Positions 8,478-18,447 of a stretch of 64,000 bases of DNA are shown here, piece after piece (within the stretch, counting starts at the first letter, position 1; every line of letters begins with the position of its first letter). The position numbers and the translations under genes are program-made. The notes beneath the pieces are model-generated. The model made no database searches and had not been told where the DNA came from. It saw only the letters and a list, made by a program, of their open reading frames with translations. Source of the DNA: Gammaproteobacteria bacterium (GTDB taxonomy: Bacteria; Pseudomonadota; Gammaproteobacteria; HyVt-429); contig JAADGI010000016.1 of assembly GCA_013152415.1 (NCBI GenBank), positions 16,066 through 80,065 on the forward strand, written 5' to 3'.

Positions 8478-9896
8478 TTGTTCAAAAAAATTCTTGTCGC
8501 CAACCGCGGTGAAATCGCGGTCCGGATCGTGCGGGCCTGTTCAGAGATGGGGATCAAGTCCGTCGCCATCTATTCCGATGCGGACCGTCATGCCCTGCAC
8601 GTTAAAAAGGCCGATGAGGCCTACAACGTGGGGCCCGATCCTGTGGGTGGTTATCTCAACGTGTTTCGTATCGTCAATCTGGCCGTAGCCGCCGGTTGTG
8701 ATGCCCTGCACCCCGGTTATGGCTTTTTATCAGAAAACCCCCTGCTGGCGGACATCTGCACAAGACGGGGTATCACCTTTATCGGCCCCAGCGCCGCAGT
8801 CATCCGCTCCATGGGCGACAAGACCGTCGCTCGCCAAACCATGATTGATGCCGGAGTCCCGGTCACACCGGGTTCCAATGGTAACCTGCGCGATTGTGCC
8901 GAGGCCCTGGTTCTGGCAAAGGAAATCGGCTATCCGGTAATGCTCAAGGCCACTTCCGGAGGTGGCGGCCGGGGAATCCGCCGTTGCGATGACCCCCAGG
9001 AACTGGAACGGAATTACGAGCGCGTGGTTTCTGAGGCCACCAAGGCCTTTGGTAGCGCCGAAGTCTTCCTGGAGAAATATGTCGATACCCCACGCCATAT
9101 TGAAGTTCAGATTATTGGCGATCAACACGGTCATACGGTACACCTGTTTGAACGGGATTGTTCCATCCAAAGGCGTCATCAAAAATTATTAGAGATCGCA
9201 CCGTCACCACAACTGAGTGACAAGCAACGTGAATACGTTTGCGGTCTGGCGGTAAAGGCGGCCTGCGCAGCCCAATATCAAAATGCAGGCACCGTTGAAT
9301 TTTTGCTCGACAAAAACGGCGATTTTTATTTCATGGAAATGAACACCCGCCTGCAAGTCGAGCATACCGTCACCGAACAGATCACCGGTATCGACATCGT
9401 CCAGGAACAAATCCGTGTAGCCCATGGTGATCCGTTGTCGTTTAGCCAGTCCGACGTACAGCGCCGGGGCTATGCCATACAGTTTCGTATCAATGCCGAA
9501 GATCCAAAAAACGACTTCCTACCCAACTTTGGACGCATCACCCGCTACTATGCCCCGGGTGGACCCGGTGTACGCAGTGATGCTGCAATCTATACCGGAT
9601 ATGATTTTCCGCCCCATTACGATTCCATGTGCGCCAAACTCACCACCTGGGCCCTGACCTGGGAAAGCGTGCTGGAGCGGTCCCGCCGAGCCCTGAGAGA
9701 CATCGGTGTATTCGGGGTCAAAACCACCATCCCCTATCACTTGGAAATCCTTAAGACTACCGAGTTTCGACACGGGCAGTTTGACACCGGGTTCGTAGAG
9801 AGCCACCCCGAACTGGTAAACTACTCCGTCAGGCACCCACCCTCAGCACTGGCCGCCGCCATCGCCGCCGCCATCGCCGCCCACTATGGAACCTAA
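8478..9896 (+). CDS. pycA: Biotin carboxylase subunit of pyruvate carboxylase (PycA/AccC-like)
   Basis: A 472-residue ATP-grasp enzyme that carboxylates biotin with bicarbonate and ATP. It begins FKKILVANRGEIAVRI, has HPGYGFLSEN, the ATP loop SGGGGRGIR, and EMNTRLQVEHTVTE with the catalytic Glu/Arg. The start is TTG 8478, seven bases after ACGGAG; longer frames have unconserved N-termini. The C-terminus is Ala/Ile-rich (AAAIAAAIAA). It is followed at once by a carboxyltransferase-biotin subunit, so it is probably the A subunit of two-subunit pyruvate carboxylase rather than acetyl-CoA carboxylase. Its biotin acceptor would be the lysine of PycB. Confidence 0.88.
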   Translation: MFKKILVANRGEIAVRIVRACSEMGIKSVAIYSDADRHALHVKKADEAYNVGPDPVGGYLNVFRIVNLAVAAGCDALHPGYGFLSENPLLADICTRRGITFIGPSAAVIRSMGDKTVARQTMIDAGVPVTPGSNGNLRDCAEALVLAKEIGYPVMLKATSGGGGRGIRRCDDPQELERNYERVVSEATKAFGSAEVFLEKYVDTPRHIEVQIIGDQHGHTVHLFERDCSIQRRHQKLLEIAPSPQLSDKQREYVCGLAVKAACAAQYQNAGTVEFLLDKNGDFYFMEMNTRLQVEHTVTEQITGIDIVQEQIRVAHGDPLSFSQSDVQRRGYAIQFRINAEDPKNDFLPNFGRITRYYAPGGPGVRSDAAIYTGYDFPPHYDSMCAKLTTWALTWESVLERSRRALRDIGVFGVKTTIPYHLEILKTTEFRHGQFDTGFVESHPELVNYSVRHPPSALAAAIAAAIAAHYGT

Positions 9897-9906
9897 AAAG
9901 ATAACC

Positions 9907-11724
9907 ATGTCTTCTACTGTCAAGATCACCGACCTGATTCTTCGCGATGCCCATCAATCGCTCATCGCCACGCGTATGCGCACTGAAGATATGCTACCCA
10001 TTTGCGAAAAACTGGATCGGGTGGGCTATTGGTCACTGGAGGCCTGGGGCGGTGCTACCTTTGACGCCTGTCTGCGATTTCTGAAGGAAGACCCCTGGGA
10101 ACGCCTGCGCCGTCTCAAAGAAGCCCTGCCTAATACGCCGTTGCAAATGTTGCTACGGGGTCAGAATTTACTGGGTTACCGCCACTATTCAGATGACGTT
10201 GCCCAGGCCTTTGTCACCCAAGCCGCAGAAAATGGTATCGATGTATTTCGTATCTTTGACGCCATGAATGACTTACGCAATCTCAAGGTATCCATTGATG
10301 CCGTGATCAAGGCCGACAAACACGCCCAGGGGGCCATCTGCTACACCACCAGCCCAGTGCATACCATTGACCACTTTGTCACCCAGGCCAAAGAACTTCA
10401 GGCCATGGGCTGCCATAGCATCTGCATTAAAGACATGGCGGGCCTATTGACCCCAGGGCGTTCCGCAGAATTGTTCTCAGCCCTGTCATCGGCGGTGGAT
10501 CTACCGCTGCATTTTCACTCCCACACCACCGTGGGCGTGGCCAACATCAGCATGTATGAGGCCGTTAAGAACGGGGCCAAACACGTCGACACGGCAATCA
10601 GTTCTTTCTCTTGGGGTACCAGTCATTCGCCCACCGAAAGTATGATCGTGGCCTTTAAGGACACCCCCTACGATACCGGCCTGGATCTGGCTCAAGTCCA
10701 GGAAATTGGTTTTTATTTCAGAAGCATTCGACCCAAGTACCATCAGTTTGAGAGCGAGTTTTCGGGTATCGACACCCGGGTACAAATCAGTCAAGTGCCA
10801 GGGGGCATGATCTCCAATCTGTCCAATCAGCTCAAAGAACAGGGCGCCTTAAACAAGATGAATGAGGTACTGGCGGAGATACCCAAGGTACGTAAAGAGC
10901 TGGGCTATCCACCCTTGGTGACTCCCACCTCTCAGATTGTCGGCACCCAGGCCGTACTCAATGTCGTTACCGGTGAACGTTACAAAAGCATCACCAACGA
11001 GGTCAAAATGTACCTCCAGGGCCGCTATGGCCGTGCCCCCGGGTCTGTCGATGCGGCCCTGCGCAAAAAGGCCATCGGTGATGATGAAGTAATTGAAAAT
11101 CGGCCCGCAGATTACCTTGAACCGGAGATGGAAAAACTCCGGCATGAAATAGGCAACCTGGCCAAAAATGAGGAAGACGTCCTGAGTTATGCCATGTTCC
11201 CTGAAGTGGGTCGCCAATTCCTCGAGCAGCGTGAGGCGGGCACATTAGACCCGGAAATATTACTGCCCATAGCCAACGGCCAGGAAGGGGTCAACGGTCA
11301 CGATGCCCCAACAGATTTTAATATCACCCTTCACGGTGAAACCTATCAGGTCAAAGTCACCGGCGTAGGCCACAAGAGTGATGATCAAAGACCCTTTTAT
11401 CTCACTGTAGACGGCTTACCGGAAGAGGTATTGGTAGAATCCATTAGCGAAGGCACCATGGATGCGCCCGGCAAAACTACCAAGGGCTCTAAACGCCCCA
11501 AGGCCACCCACCAGGGCCAGGTCACCAGTTCCATGCCAGGGACCATAGTGGATGTATCCGTTGCCGAGGGTGACAAGGTCAGTGCCGGTGACCCGGTTCT
11601 GGTAATTGAGGCCATGAAAATGGAAAATGAGGTCCCTGCCCCCATCAGCGGCATCGTCAAAGCCGTGCACGTCAGCAAAGGTGACAAGGTCAATCCTGAC
11701 GAGGCATTGATTGAGATTGAGTAG
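9907..11724 (+). CDS. pycB: Pyruvate carboxylase subunit B / oxaloacetate decarboxylase alpha-like
   Basis: About 605 residues: an N-terminal HMGL-like carboxyltransferase domain (LRDAHQSL, AWGGATFD, LRGQNLLGYR, FRIFDAMND), a conserved middle domain, and a C-terminal biotinyl domain with VIEAMKMENEV about 35 residues from the end. With PycA it should carboxylate pyruvate to oxaloacetate, an anaplerotic step. No OadB/OadG membrane subunits are nearby, so a sodium-pumping decarboxylase is less likely. ATG 9907 gives the conserved N-terminus; an ATG at 9886 overlaps the pycA end. Either way the genes are coupled. Confidence 0.88.
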   Translation: MSSTVKITDLILRDAHQSLIATRMRTEDMLPICEKLDRVGYWSLEAWGGATFDACLRFLKEDPWERLRRLKEALPNTPLQMLLRGQNLLGYRHYSDDVAQAFVTQAAENGIDVFRIFDAMNDLRNLKVSIDAVIKADKHAQGAICYTTSPVHTIDHFVTQAKELQAMGCHSICIKDMAGLLTPGRSAELFSALSSAVDLPLHFHSHTTVGVANISMYEAVKNGAKHVDTAISSFSWGTSHSPTESMIVAFKDTPYDTGLDLAQVQEIGFYFRSIRPKYHQFESEFSGIDTRVQISQVPGGMISNLSNQLKEQGALNKMNEVLAEIPKVRKELGYPPLVTPTSQIVGTQAVLNVVTGERYKSITNEVKMYLQGRYGRAPGSVDAALRKKAIGDDEVIENRPADYLEPEMEKLRHEIGNLAKNEEDVLSYAMFPEVGRQFLEQREAGTLDPEILLPIANGQEGVNGHDAPTDFNITLHGETYQVKVTGVGHKSDDQRPFYLTVDGLPEEVLVESISEGTMDAPGKTTKGSKRPKATHQGQVTSSMPGTIVDVSVAEGDKVSAGDPVLVIEAMKMENEVPAPISGIVKAVHVSKGDKVNPDEALIEIE

Positions 11725-11747
11725 TTCAGTTACGACGTACATTGACT

Positions 11748-12332
11748 ATGAATAACCCAAAGCTTGTTCTCGCATCCTCATCACCCTATCGACGTGAACT
11801 TTTAGAACGTCTTCAAATCTCATTTGAAGTGCTCGCACCTGATATTGATGAGACTCCACTCGAGAAAGAACCGGCATCGGTACTGGTGGAACGTCTTTCG
11901 AAATCCAAGGCCAAGGCGGCCGCCAAAACGTTCCCGGATGCACTCATCATAGGCTCAGACCAAGTGGCTGTACATAATGGCCGCATCGTTGGTAAACCCC
12001 ATACCCACGACAACGCTGTACAACAATTGCGTGAGGCCTCAGGGTCGAGGATTACTCTTTATACCGGTTTGGTCTTACTCAACGCGACCACCGGAAATGT
12101 ACAAAGTGAAGTGGTGCCCTTCCATGTGGTCTTTCGGTCTTTGAGTAGAGAACAAATCGAAAATTACCTGCACAAAGAACAGCCTTATAAGTGCGCCGGA
12201 AGCGTACGTTCCGAAGGTCTGGGGATTAGCCTGCTGGAACGCTTTGAGGGCGAAGATCCGAACACCCTCATCGGCCTACCCTTGATTCGACTTGTTAGAA
12301 TGCTGGAGAAAGAAGGCGTACAAGTAATCTGA
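11748..12332 (+). CDS. maf: Maf/YceF-type nucleotide pyrophosphatase
   Basis: A 194-residue Maf-family house-cleaning enzyme. SSSPYRRELL, the S.SKAKAAA helix, IGSDQV and CAGSVRSEGLGISL are visible; the last matches the YceF branch, which hydrolyses m7GTP. ATG 11748 is used. It follows pycB by 23 bp on the plus strand. In many gammaproteobacteria this gene lies on the same strand as rpmF, between sppA and yceD; here it is flipped and appended to pycAB. It converges on sppA. Confidence 0.9.
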   Translation: MNNPKLVLASSSPYRRELLERLQISFEVLAPDIDETPLEKEPASVLVERLSKSKAKAAAKTFPDALIIGSDQVAVHNGRIVGKPHTHDNAVQQLREASGSRITLYTGLVLLNATTGNVQSEVVPFHVVFRSLSREQIENYLHKEQPYKCAGSVRSEGLGISLLERFEGEDPNTLIGLPLIRLVRMLEKEGVQVI

Positions 12333-12348
12333 AATCTTTTTAGGACCT

Positions 12349-13347
12349 CTAACGGCCTGCGCCACCCATAGGCAAGGTCAACATGATCCGCTGCTTGAAC
12401 GCATCGGTCTGAAATGCCCGGACCAAGGCAACACCGAAGCCTTTGGTAATCCGCTCGAAGAAATCCTGTTTCTGCGTGTAGTCCACGATATCTTCGGCAC
12501 CAATGACCTCCCTGGCCACGTAACTGGCGCTGCCCAGGGCATCCACCAGACCCAATTTAATCGCCTGTTCACCGGTCCAAAACAGGCCCGAGAAGAGATC
12601 CTGGTCATGAACCAGTTTTTCACCCCGGCCCTTTTGCACAACCTCAATAAATTGCTTATGAATGTCCTCTAACATTTTTTGGGCGTGCTCCTTGTCGTCA
12701 GGTGTGAGCGGTGAAAAGGGGTCCATAAAACCCTTGTTCTCCCCTGCCGTTAACAACCTGCGTTCCACCCCGACCTTCTTGATCGTGTCCACGTATCCAA
12801 ACCCTGCCATGAGTACACCGATGGAACCCACGATGCTCGCCTTGTTGACATATATAGTGTCTGCAGCCACCGCGATGTAATAACCACCGGAGGCACCAAT
12901 ATCACCGATGACAGCGTACACCGGTCGCTGTGGGTATTTTTTTCGCAGGCGCGTAATCTCATCATTGATGTAGCCTGCCTGTACCGGACTACCGCCGGGG
13001 CTATTGATTCTCAAAATCACCCCCACCACATCCTCTTCTTCAAATGCAGCACGCAATCCAGTCACCACCCGGTCCGCATCAACATCCATACCAGCCCCAA
13101 TAACGCCTTCAATTTCAACCAGAGCGGTATGCCTGCCGCTACTGCCCCTCATACCATCGCCCATACCATCACCCATGGCCACGATCAGGACCCCAACGAG
13201 ATAGACTGCGAAAAATAACTTGAAACCAACATTCCAGCGCCGGGAAATTCGCTGCTCCCTAAATTGCTCCAAAGCCAATTTTTCGAGCAGTCCCCGTTCC
13301 CAACCGGCTTGCTTATCGGCACCGGATTCATTCTTTGTTTCAGACAT
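12349..13347 (-). CDS. S49 family signal peptide peptidase (SppA-like)
   Basis: A 332-residue membrane-anchored serine peptidase expected to degrade cleaved signal peptides. One N-terminal membrane segment (about residues 44-62) precedes a single S49 domain: RINSPGGSPVQAGYI, then the catalytic serine in GDIGASGGYYIA and KASIVGSIGVL; the catalytic lysine is expected further on. It is the short single-domain form. ATG 13347 has GAAGG eight bases upstream and overlaps the Rieske gene by 8 bp, so it belongs to the same transcript. Confidence 0.9.
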   Translation of the reverse strand: MSETKNESGADKQAGWERGLLEKLALEQFREQRISRRWNVGFKLFFAVYLVGVLIVAMGDGMGDGMRGSSGRHTALVEIEGVIGAGMDVDADRVVTGLRAAFEEEDVVGVILRINSPGGSPVQAGYINDEITRLRKKYPQRPVYAVIGDIGASGGYYIAVAADTIYVNKASIVGSIGVLMAGFGYVDTIKKVGVERRLLTAGENKGFMDPFSPLTPDDKEHAQKMLEDIHKQFIEVVQKGRGEKLVHDQDLFSGLFWTGEQAIKLGLVDALGSASYVAREVIGAEDIVDYTQKQDFFERITKGFGVALVRAFQTDAFKQRIMLTLPMGGAGR

Positions 13348-13735
13348 CAGTTTGACCTTCAATAATTTTCACCAAGTGTACTCCTTTTTCAATTACAAGA
13401 TGCACCTCCTCCTCAACTACCTGCACCTTAAGCGGAATCAAACCCTTAGCACCACAAGGCCCGGCAATACACTTGCCTGAGAGTGGGCTATAGCGAGCCC
13501 CGTGAGTGGAACATACAATCTGTTGCCCGGTAATATCAAAAAAAATCCCCGGCTGCCAGTCTAGTTCTACGCCGATATGGCTACACTCATTGACGAATGC
13601 CTTGATCTCGTCACGAAAGCGTATAACGAAGGCTGGATGGGATTGGCCTTCGATCTGCACAGTGAAGCGTACACCGATCCCGCTATTTTCCAGGTCACGA
13701 CAAAAACAAATATGCGAACAGGGATCCGTTTTCAT
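13340..13735 (-). CDS. Rieske [2Fe-2S] domain protein
   Basis: A 131-residue small Rieske protein. Cluster ligands are in CSHIGVELDW (Cys-x-His) and CSTHGARYSPLSGKC (Cys-x-x-His). There is no signal peptide or membrane segment, so it is probably a cytoplasmic ferredoxin-like protein of unknown partner. ATG 13735 overlaps the phosphatase stop as ATGA, and its own end overlaps the sppA start. The rluC-phosphatase-Rieske-sppA order recurs in gammaproteobacteria. Confidence 0.88.
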   Translation of the reverse strand: MKTDPCSHICFCRDLENSGIGVRFTVQIEGQSHPAFVIRFRDEIKAFVNECSHIGVELDWQPGIFFDITGQQIVCSTHGARYSPLSGKCIAGPCGAKGLIPLKVQVVEEEVHLVIEKGVHLVKIIEGQTDV

Positions 13736-14382
13736 TCCAACCAGGAACACACAGACTGAAAGGAATCCAGGCAAGCCAACGGCTTGTGAGCAAGCAGTCG
13801 GTGGCGCTCATGTACGCCGTAGCTGACTGCTAACGACGCCAGTCCGGCCTTATTGGCCATTTGCAAATCATATTCGGTGTCACCCACCATAATCGCCGCA
13901 TCCTTGTCGTGGCCGGTTTCCTCAAGAATGTCGAACAACATCTGTGGGTGGGGTTTTGATCCCGATTCATCGGCACAACGACTGGCAGAAAAGAAATGGC
14001 CAACTTGGGTATGTTCAAAAACCCTATCCAGCCCCCGCCGGGCCTTGCCCGTGGCTACCGCTAATGTATAACCCTGATCGACAAGTGCTGCCAATCCCGT
14101 TTCGACGTTAGGGAAAAACACCATAGGTGTTTGGTCCAGATGTAAAAAGTGCTCCCGGTAACGATCGACCACGGCATCTTTATCGGTTTGATCAAGACTG
14201 GGGAATAGGACATCCATGGCCTCGCCAAGCCCAAGCCCGATAACGTTGCGAACCGCATTATCACCTGGATACGGTGCGTCTGTATCACTAGCGGCCTGTT
14301 CAAAACAGGTTACGATTTTAAGGGCCGAATCCATCAGGGTGCCGTCCCAGTCAAAAATTATAAGTTTAAATTGCTTTGTCAC
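13732..14382 (-). CDS. HAD-family phosphatase (Gph/phosphoglycolate phosphatase-like)
   Basis: A 216-residue HAD hydrolase with motif I FDWDGTLMDS, a helical cap (about residues 20-85), motif II VATGKARRGL, and motif III/IV VGDTEYDLQMANKAG. The substrate is not certain; phosphoglycolate or another small phosphate ester is likely. The start is GTG 14382. It is coupled downstream to the Rieske gene and follows rluC after about 180 bp containing nothing recognisable. Confidence 0.88.
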   Translation of the reverse strand: MTKQFKLIIFDWDGTLMDSALKIVTCFEQAASDTDAPYPGDNAVRNVIGLGLGEAMDVLFPSLDQTDKDAVVDRYREHFLHLDQTPMVFFPNVETGLAALVDQGYTLAVATGKARRGLDRVFEHTQVGHFFSASRCADESGSKPHPQMLFDILEETGHDKDAAIMVGDTEYDLQMANKAGLASLAVSYGVHERHRLLAHKPLACLDSFQSVCSWLE

Positions 14383-14561
14383 AAAATTATCTACTACGTT
14401 TTAAAAGTGATGCTTCAAAGAAATTTGTGGGCAACTCAAAGCAGCATTGGTTCTCGCTGAGTCTAACTTTACCCGCAGATTGTCCTGGCAAGGCCTAAAA
14501 ACAAACAGAGATGTAGTGGCCCAATCCAGTCAATTGAATTGCCCATACCCAAGTGTGTCAC

Positions 14562-15515
14562 TCATTTTCGAAGTTTACCAACATGATCCTGCAAATCTTC
14601 CGGCAACGGTGTCTCAATGAGCATCGCCTGATTAGAGCCTGGATGGACAAACTGGAGTCGCGAGGCATGCAGAAACAATCGACTTAGACCCCGTTGCCGA
14701 CATTGCTTATTGAAGGCACGATCACCGTACTTTTCATCACCGGCAATGGGGTGGCCTATGTGGGCCGCATGGACCCGTGCCTGATGGGTCCGGCCTGTGT
14801 GCAGATCAACCTCTACTAAAGCACAATGGGCAAGACGCCTGACTAAGCGGAACACACTGGTGGAAGGTCTTCCATCCTCGGCAACCACCACCATACGCTC
14901 ACCAGAGCGCACCACATTTTTGGTCAAACTGGCATCGACTCGACGCTGTTTTGCGCCCTTCCACGATCCTTGAAGCAAGGCAATATAGGTTCTTCTTATC
15001 CCTTTGTCGGCATGATCACGCAGTGAGGCGTGAAGAGACAAAAGCGCGCTCCGACTCTTTGCAATCAACAGACACCCGGAAGTCTCCCGGTCCAGGCGAT
15101 GCACCAATTCCAGATAAGCTTGCCGGGACCGACTACGGCGTAAGTCCTCAATAATGCCCAGTGAATAACCACTGCCGCCGTGGACCGGTATACCACTGGG
15201 CTTGTCCATCACCAGCAAGAAATCGTCCTCGTAGATCACCCTGGGCTCGAGTGCAAAGCCAGGCAGATGGCTATAATCTTCCCGGCTTGCGGTCCGAATG
15301 GGGGGAACCCGGACCACATCACCTTCGCATAACCTGTAGTTTGGGCGCACACGTCCTTTATTGATCCGGACTTCACCGGTACGCACGATGCGATAAATAT
15401 GGCTCTTGGGGACCCCTTTAAGGGTCGCCAAGAGGTAATTATCCAGGCGTTGGCCACTATGCTGGGCATCCACCTCCAGCCACTGGACCTGCAACTTTTC
15501 GGAGATTTTACTCAT
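14562..15515 (-). CDS. rluC: 23S rRNA pseudouridine synthase RluC
   Basis: A 317-residue RluA-family synthase; E. coli RluC modifies U955, U2504 and U2580. An N-terminal S4 domain (QRLDNYLLATLKGVPKSHIY) precedes the catalytic domain with the aspartate in LVHRLDRETSGCLLIAKS. GRTHQARVHAAHIGHPIAGD is the second conserved block. The position divergent from rne is the classical rluC place. Confidence 0.94.
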   Translation of the reverse strand: MSKISEKLQVQWLEVDAQHSGQRLDNYLLATLKGVPKSHIYRIVRTGEVRINKGRVRPNYRLCEGDVVRVPPIRTASREDYSHLPGFALEPRVIYEDDFLLVMDKPSGIPVHGGSGYSLGIIEDLRRSRSRQAYLELVHRLDRETSGCLLIAKSRSALLSLHASLRDHADKGIRRTYIALLQGSWKGAKQRRVDASLTKNVVRSGERMVVVAEDGRPSTSVFRLVRRLAHCALVEVDLHTGRTHQARVHAAHIGHPIAGDEKYGDRAFNKQCRQRGLSRLFLHASRLQFVHPGSNQAMLIETPLPEDLQDHVGKLRK

Positions 15516-15895
15516 AACTTACTAATAAATAATAACAGATTGCTGAAATAGACATGGACTGATATAGTGCCCCTAGCGTGAATTCCGTGTGGCGCCACAA
15601 ACGAAGGCGACAACCCCCGCGTGAACGAACGATTTCTTGGGTGCCCGGCCAAAGCGGGGCACCGGATTTTCGGCCCACCCGGCCCGCGGCAAGTGCCCGG
15701 CCATTGCCGCCGAAAGGGTAAATAACAAGTTGCGCTCACAATGACGCAACCCAAACTAAACAATTAGTACGCTCCCTACCCCGTAGTCAGAGCGATAGCC
15801 AAATCACAGCCGACCCAGTTGCTTATACGCGAGGTCGGAAGGTATATCACCTGCGCTTGGACGTAGCGCACCGGGGAGCGTCGAGGACTAGACGC
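15516..15895 (+). promoter_or_regulatory. rne promoter and long structured 5' leader
   Basis: A promoter-like pair TTGCTG (15540-15545), a 17-bp spacer and TATAGT (15563-15568) would start transcription near 15576, leaving about 320 nt of leader before the rne ATG. The leader is GC-rich with several short complementary blocks (for example around CCGGCC near 15650-15700). E. coli rne has a 361-nt leader that mediates autoregulation. No convincing gene lies here. Confidence 0.55.
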
Positions 15896-18394
15896 ATGAA
15901 GAGAATGTTGTTTAACGCAACTCATCCAGAGGAGTTGCGTGTCGCCATCGTGGATGGCCAGAAGTTAGTCGATCTTGATATCGAATCCACCGCCCACAAT
16001 CAGAAAAAGGGCAATGTTTATAAAGGCATCGTCACCCGAGTCGAACCCAGCCTTGAGGCGGCCTTCGTCGATTATGGTTCCGAACGACAGGGTTTCTTGC
16101 CGCTAAAGGAGATTTCCCGCACCTATTTCACCAATTACTCGGGCTCTACTCCCATGGCCCAGGTGCGGATTCAAGACGTTATCAAGGAAGGCCAGGAACT
16201 TCCGGTACAGGTCGAAAAGGAAGAGCGTGGCAACAAGGGTGCCGCCCTCACCACCTTTATCAGCCTTGCCGGCCGCTATCTGGTCTTGATGCCCCGTAAC
16301 CCCAAAGGGGGTGGCATCTCCCGGCGCATCGAAGGCGAGGAACGGGCCGAAATTCGTGAGGCCTTGTCTCAGATTACTGTCCCCAGTGAACACGCCCTCA
16401 TCGCCCGTACCGCTGGCATTGGCAAAAGCAGTGAAGAATTGCAGTGGGATCTGGACTATCTGTTGCAGCTGTGGGAAGCCATCAGTAAGGCTACCGATGA
16501 GCGCCCGGCACCCTTTCTTGTCTACCAGGAAAGTAATCTGGTAGTACGCGCCATCCGCGACTACCTGCGTAATGACATTACCGAGATTCTTATCGATAGT
16601 ACCGAGATTCACGAGCGTGCCGAACGCTTTATGCAGCAGGTAATGCCTCACAACTTATCCAAACTCAAACTCTATCACGACAGTGTACCGCTATTCTCCC
16701 GGTTTCAAATCGAACACCAAATCGAATCGGCCTTTTCCCGTAATGTACAGTTGAGCTCGGGTGGTGCCCTGGTTATTGACCATACCGAGGCCCTGATTAC
16801 CATCGACATCAACTCCGCCAGGGCGACCAAAGGGGCCGATATTGAAGAAACCGCCTTGCAAACAAACTTGGAAGCCTCCGATGAAATCGCCCGACAATTA
16901 CGTTTGCGGGACTTGGGCGGCCTGGTAGTCATTGATTTTATCGACATGTCCTCTACACGAAATCAGCGAACAGTCGAAAATCGTTTGCACGAGGCTTTGC
17001 GCGTGGATCGAGCCAGAGTTCAAGTCGGTCGTATCTCCAAGTTTGGTCTGCTGGAGATGTCTCGCCAACGACTACGCCCTTCTCTGGGTGAGTCCAATTA
17101 CAAGGTTTGCCCCCATTGTGACGGCACAGGCTTCATACGTGGCGTGCAATCCTTTGCCTTAAGCGTACTGCGCATCATTGAAGAAGAGGCCCTCAAGGAA
17201 AATACAGAGGCCATTCATGCCCACTTACCGGTCGATATTGCCACCTATCTCCTTAATGAAAAGCGACATGAGATAAGCCTGCTCGAACAACGCCTCGGCA
17301 ATCAGGTGTTTATGATTCCTGAAAAGACCCTGCACACCCCACAATATCAAATCAAGCGGCTTCGCAATGAGCAGCTTGAAGAGGTCGCCGGTCAAGCCAG
17401 CTACCAAATCAAAATGGATGAAGAGGATGCCGAAAAAATTGTTGAGCCTATTTCCAGGGCCAGCGAAAAGGCAGCAGTGGCAGAAATTACCCCAACTTCG
17501 GTCGCACCAACGAAAAAATCACCCGGTTTTTTCGCACGCTTGATAAAGGGCCTGTTCGGTGGCAGCAAACAGAAGCGGCCTGCCAAAAAGTCGAGTCAAG
17601 CGCAAGGACGTGGCCGTCAACAGCCACAGCGTCGTCGTAACACGTCCACGCAAGGTGGTAACCGCCGCCGAAACAACCCACAAGCTCAACGTGGACAACG
17701 TGGCGGTCAACGGGACAATCGCAAAAACCAACGGGATAATCGTAGCGGTCAACAGGACAATCGTGGCAACCCGCAACGTGATACTAAAGACACACGCGAA
17801 ACTCAAAATCGCAACAACCAAAATAAAAGTAACAACCAGCAAGCTAATCGCCAAGCAGACTCACAAAACAAACGTCAGGATACCCAGGCCAACAACAAGA
17901 CACCCACACCGCGCAATGAGGTTGCTGGACAGCGCAATGGCCGTAACAGGCGTCCACGCCGTGGTCGTGGCCGTAACGATGCGACTAACAGCCAGGATTC
18001 ACCCATGGATTCTAATAGCGCCCCATCGGCACTGAAAAACGGCAATGTGGCACCCACCAGCGCGCCTGTAGTCCATCAGGAAATTGATGGGAATCGTGCA
18101 CCGCTAAAAACAACCGACCCCAAAAAACCCAACACACCGGTAGCCGCCGCTTCCACCCCCAAGCCTAGTGCCGTGAAAAATGAAAATCGTCCTGCACCCA
18201 CAACGAGTCGCTCTACTGCAGACAAACCGGCTGAAAAATCTACACCAGCCAAATCTGCTGATACTCAAGCAAGCACGCCCCCTGTGGTGACACCGGTCAC
18301 CAGCAGCCAACCACCTGCCGCCGTGCCCGTAGAGAAAAAACCGGCGTCAACGCTGCAACAGGTTGAAACCAAACCACCTTCCGTAGACCCATAA
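15896..18394 (+). CDS. rne: Ribonuclease E
   Basis: An 832-residue endoribonuclease, core of the RNA degradosome. [17 protein letters not shown] is the typical start (ATG 15896, with GAGG upstream). An S1 domain (about 35-120) is followed by the catalytic domain with DFIDMSS and the zinc-link CPHCDGTG. After about residue 530 the protein is low-complexity: Arg/Gln/Asn-rich repeats such as [19 protein letters not shown] and then a Pro/Ala/Lys/Thr tail, a disordered RNA-binding scaffold. It is shorter than E. coli RNase E (1061 aa). An amphipathic [12 protein letters not shown] segment (near residue 543) may be the membrane anchor. Confidence 0.96.
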   Translation: MKRMLFNATHPEELRVAIVDGQKLVDLDIESTAHNQKKGNVYKGIVTRVEPSLEAAFVDYGSERQGFLPLKEISRTYFTNYSGSTPMAQVRIQDVIKEGQELPVQVEKEERGNKGAALTTFISLAGRYLVLMPRNPKGGGISRRIEGEERAEIREALSQITVPSEHALIARTAGIGKSSEELQWDLDYLLQLWEAISKATDERPAPFLVYQESNLVVRAIRDYLRNDITEILIDSTEIHERAERFMQQVMPHNLSKLKLYHDSVPLFSRFQIEHQIESAFSRNVQLSSGGALVIDHTEALITIDINSARATKGADIEETALQTNLEASDEIARQLRLRDLGGLVVIDFIDMSSTRNQRTVENRLHEALRVDRARVQVGRISKFGLLEMSRQRLRPSLGESNYKVCPHCDGTGFIRGVQSFALSVLRIIEEEALKENTEAIHAHLPVDIATYLLNEKRHEISLLEQRLGNQVFMIPEKTLHTPQYQIKRLRNEQLEEVAGQASYQIKMDEEDAEKIVEPISRASEKAAVAEITPTSVAPTKKSPGFFARLIKGLFGGSKQKRPAKKSSQAQGRGRQQPQRRRNTSTQGGNRRRNNPQAQRGQRGGQRDNRKNQRDNRSGQQDNRGNPQRDTKDTRETQNRNNQNKSNNQQANRQADSQNKRQDTQANNKTPTPRNEVAGQRNGRNRRPRRGRGRNDATNSQDSPMDSNSAPSALKNGNVAPTSAPVVHQEIDGNRAPLKTTDPKKPNTPVAAASTPKPSAVKNENRPAPTTSRSTADKPAEKSTPAKSADTQASTPPVVTPVTSSQPPAAVPVEKKPASTLQQVETKPPSVDP

Positions 18395-18447
18395 GCACCC
18401 GTCTCAGATGAACAGGCCGGCCACGGAATTGCACCCCTGCTTACAGA

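Noticed and set aside
8478..11724. Sodium-pumping oxaloacetate decarboxylase
   Set aside because: A biotin carboxylase subunit precedes the transferase subunit and no OadB or OadG membrane genes are nearby, so pyruvate carboxylase fits better.
15512..15763. 83-codon minus-strand frame in the rne leader
   Set aside because: No ribosome site or domain; the region reads better as the rne promoter and leader.
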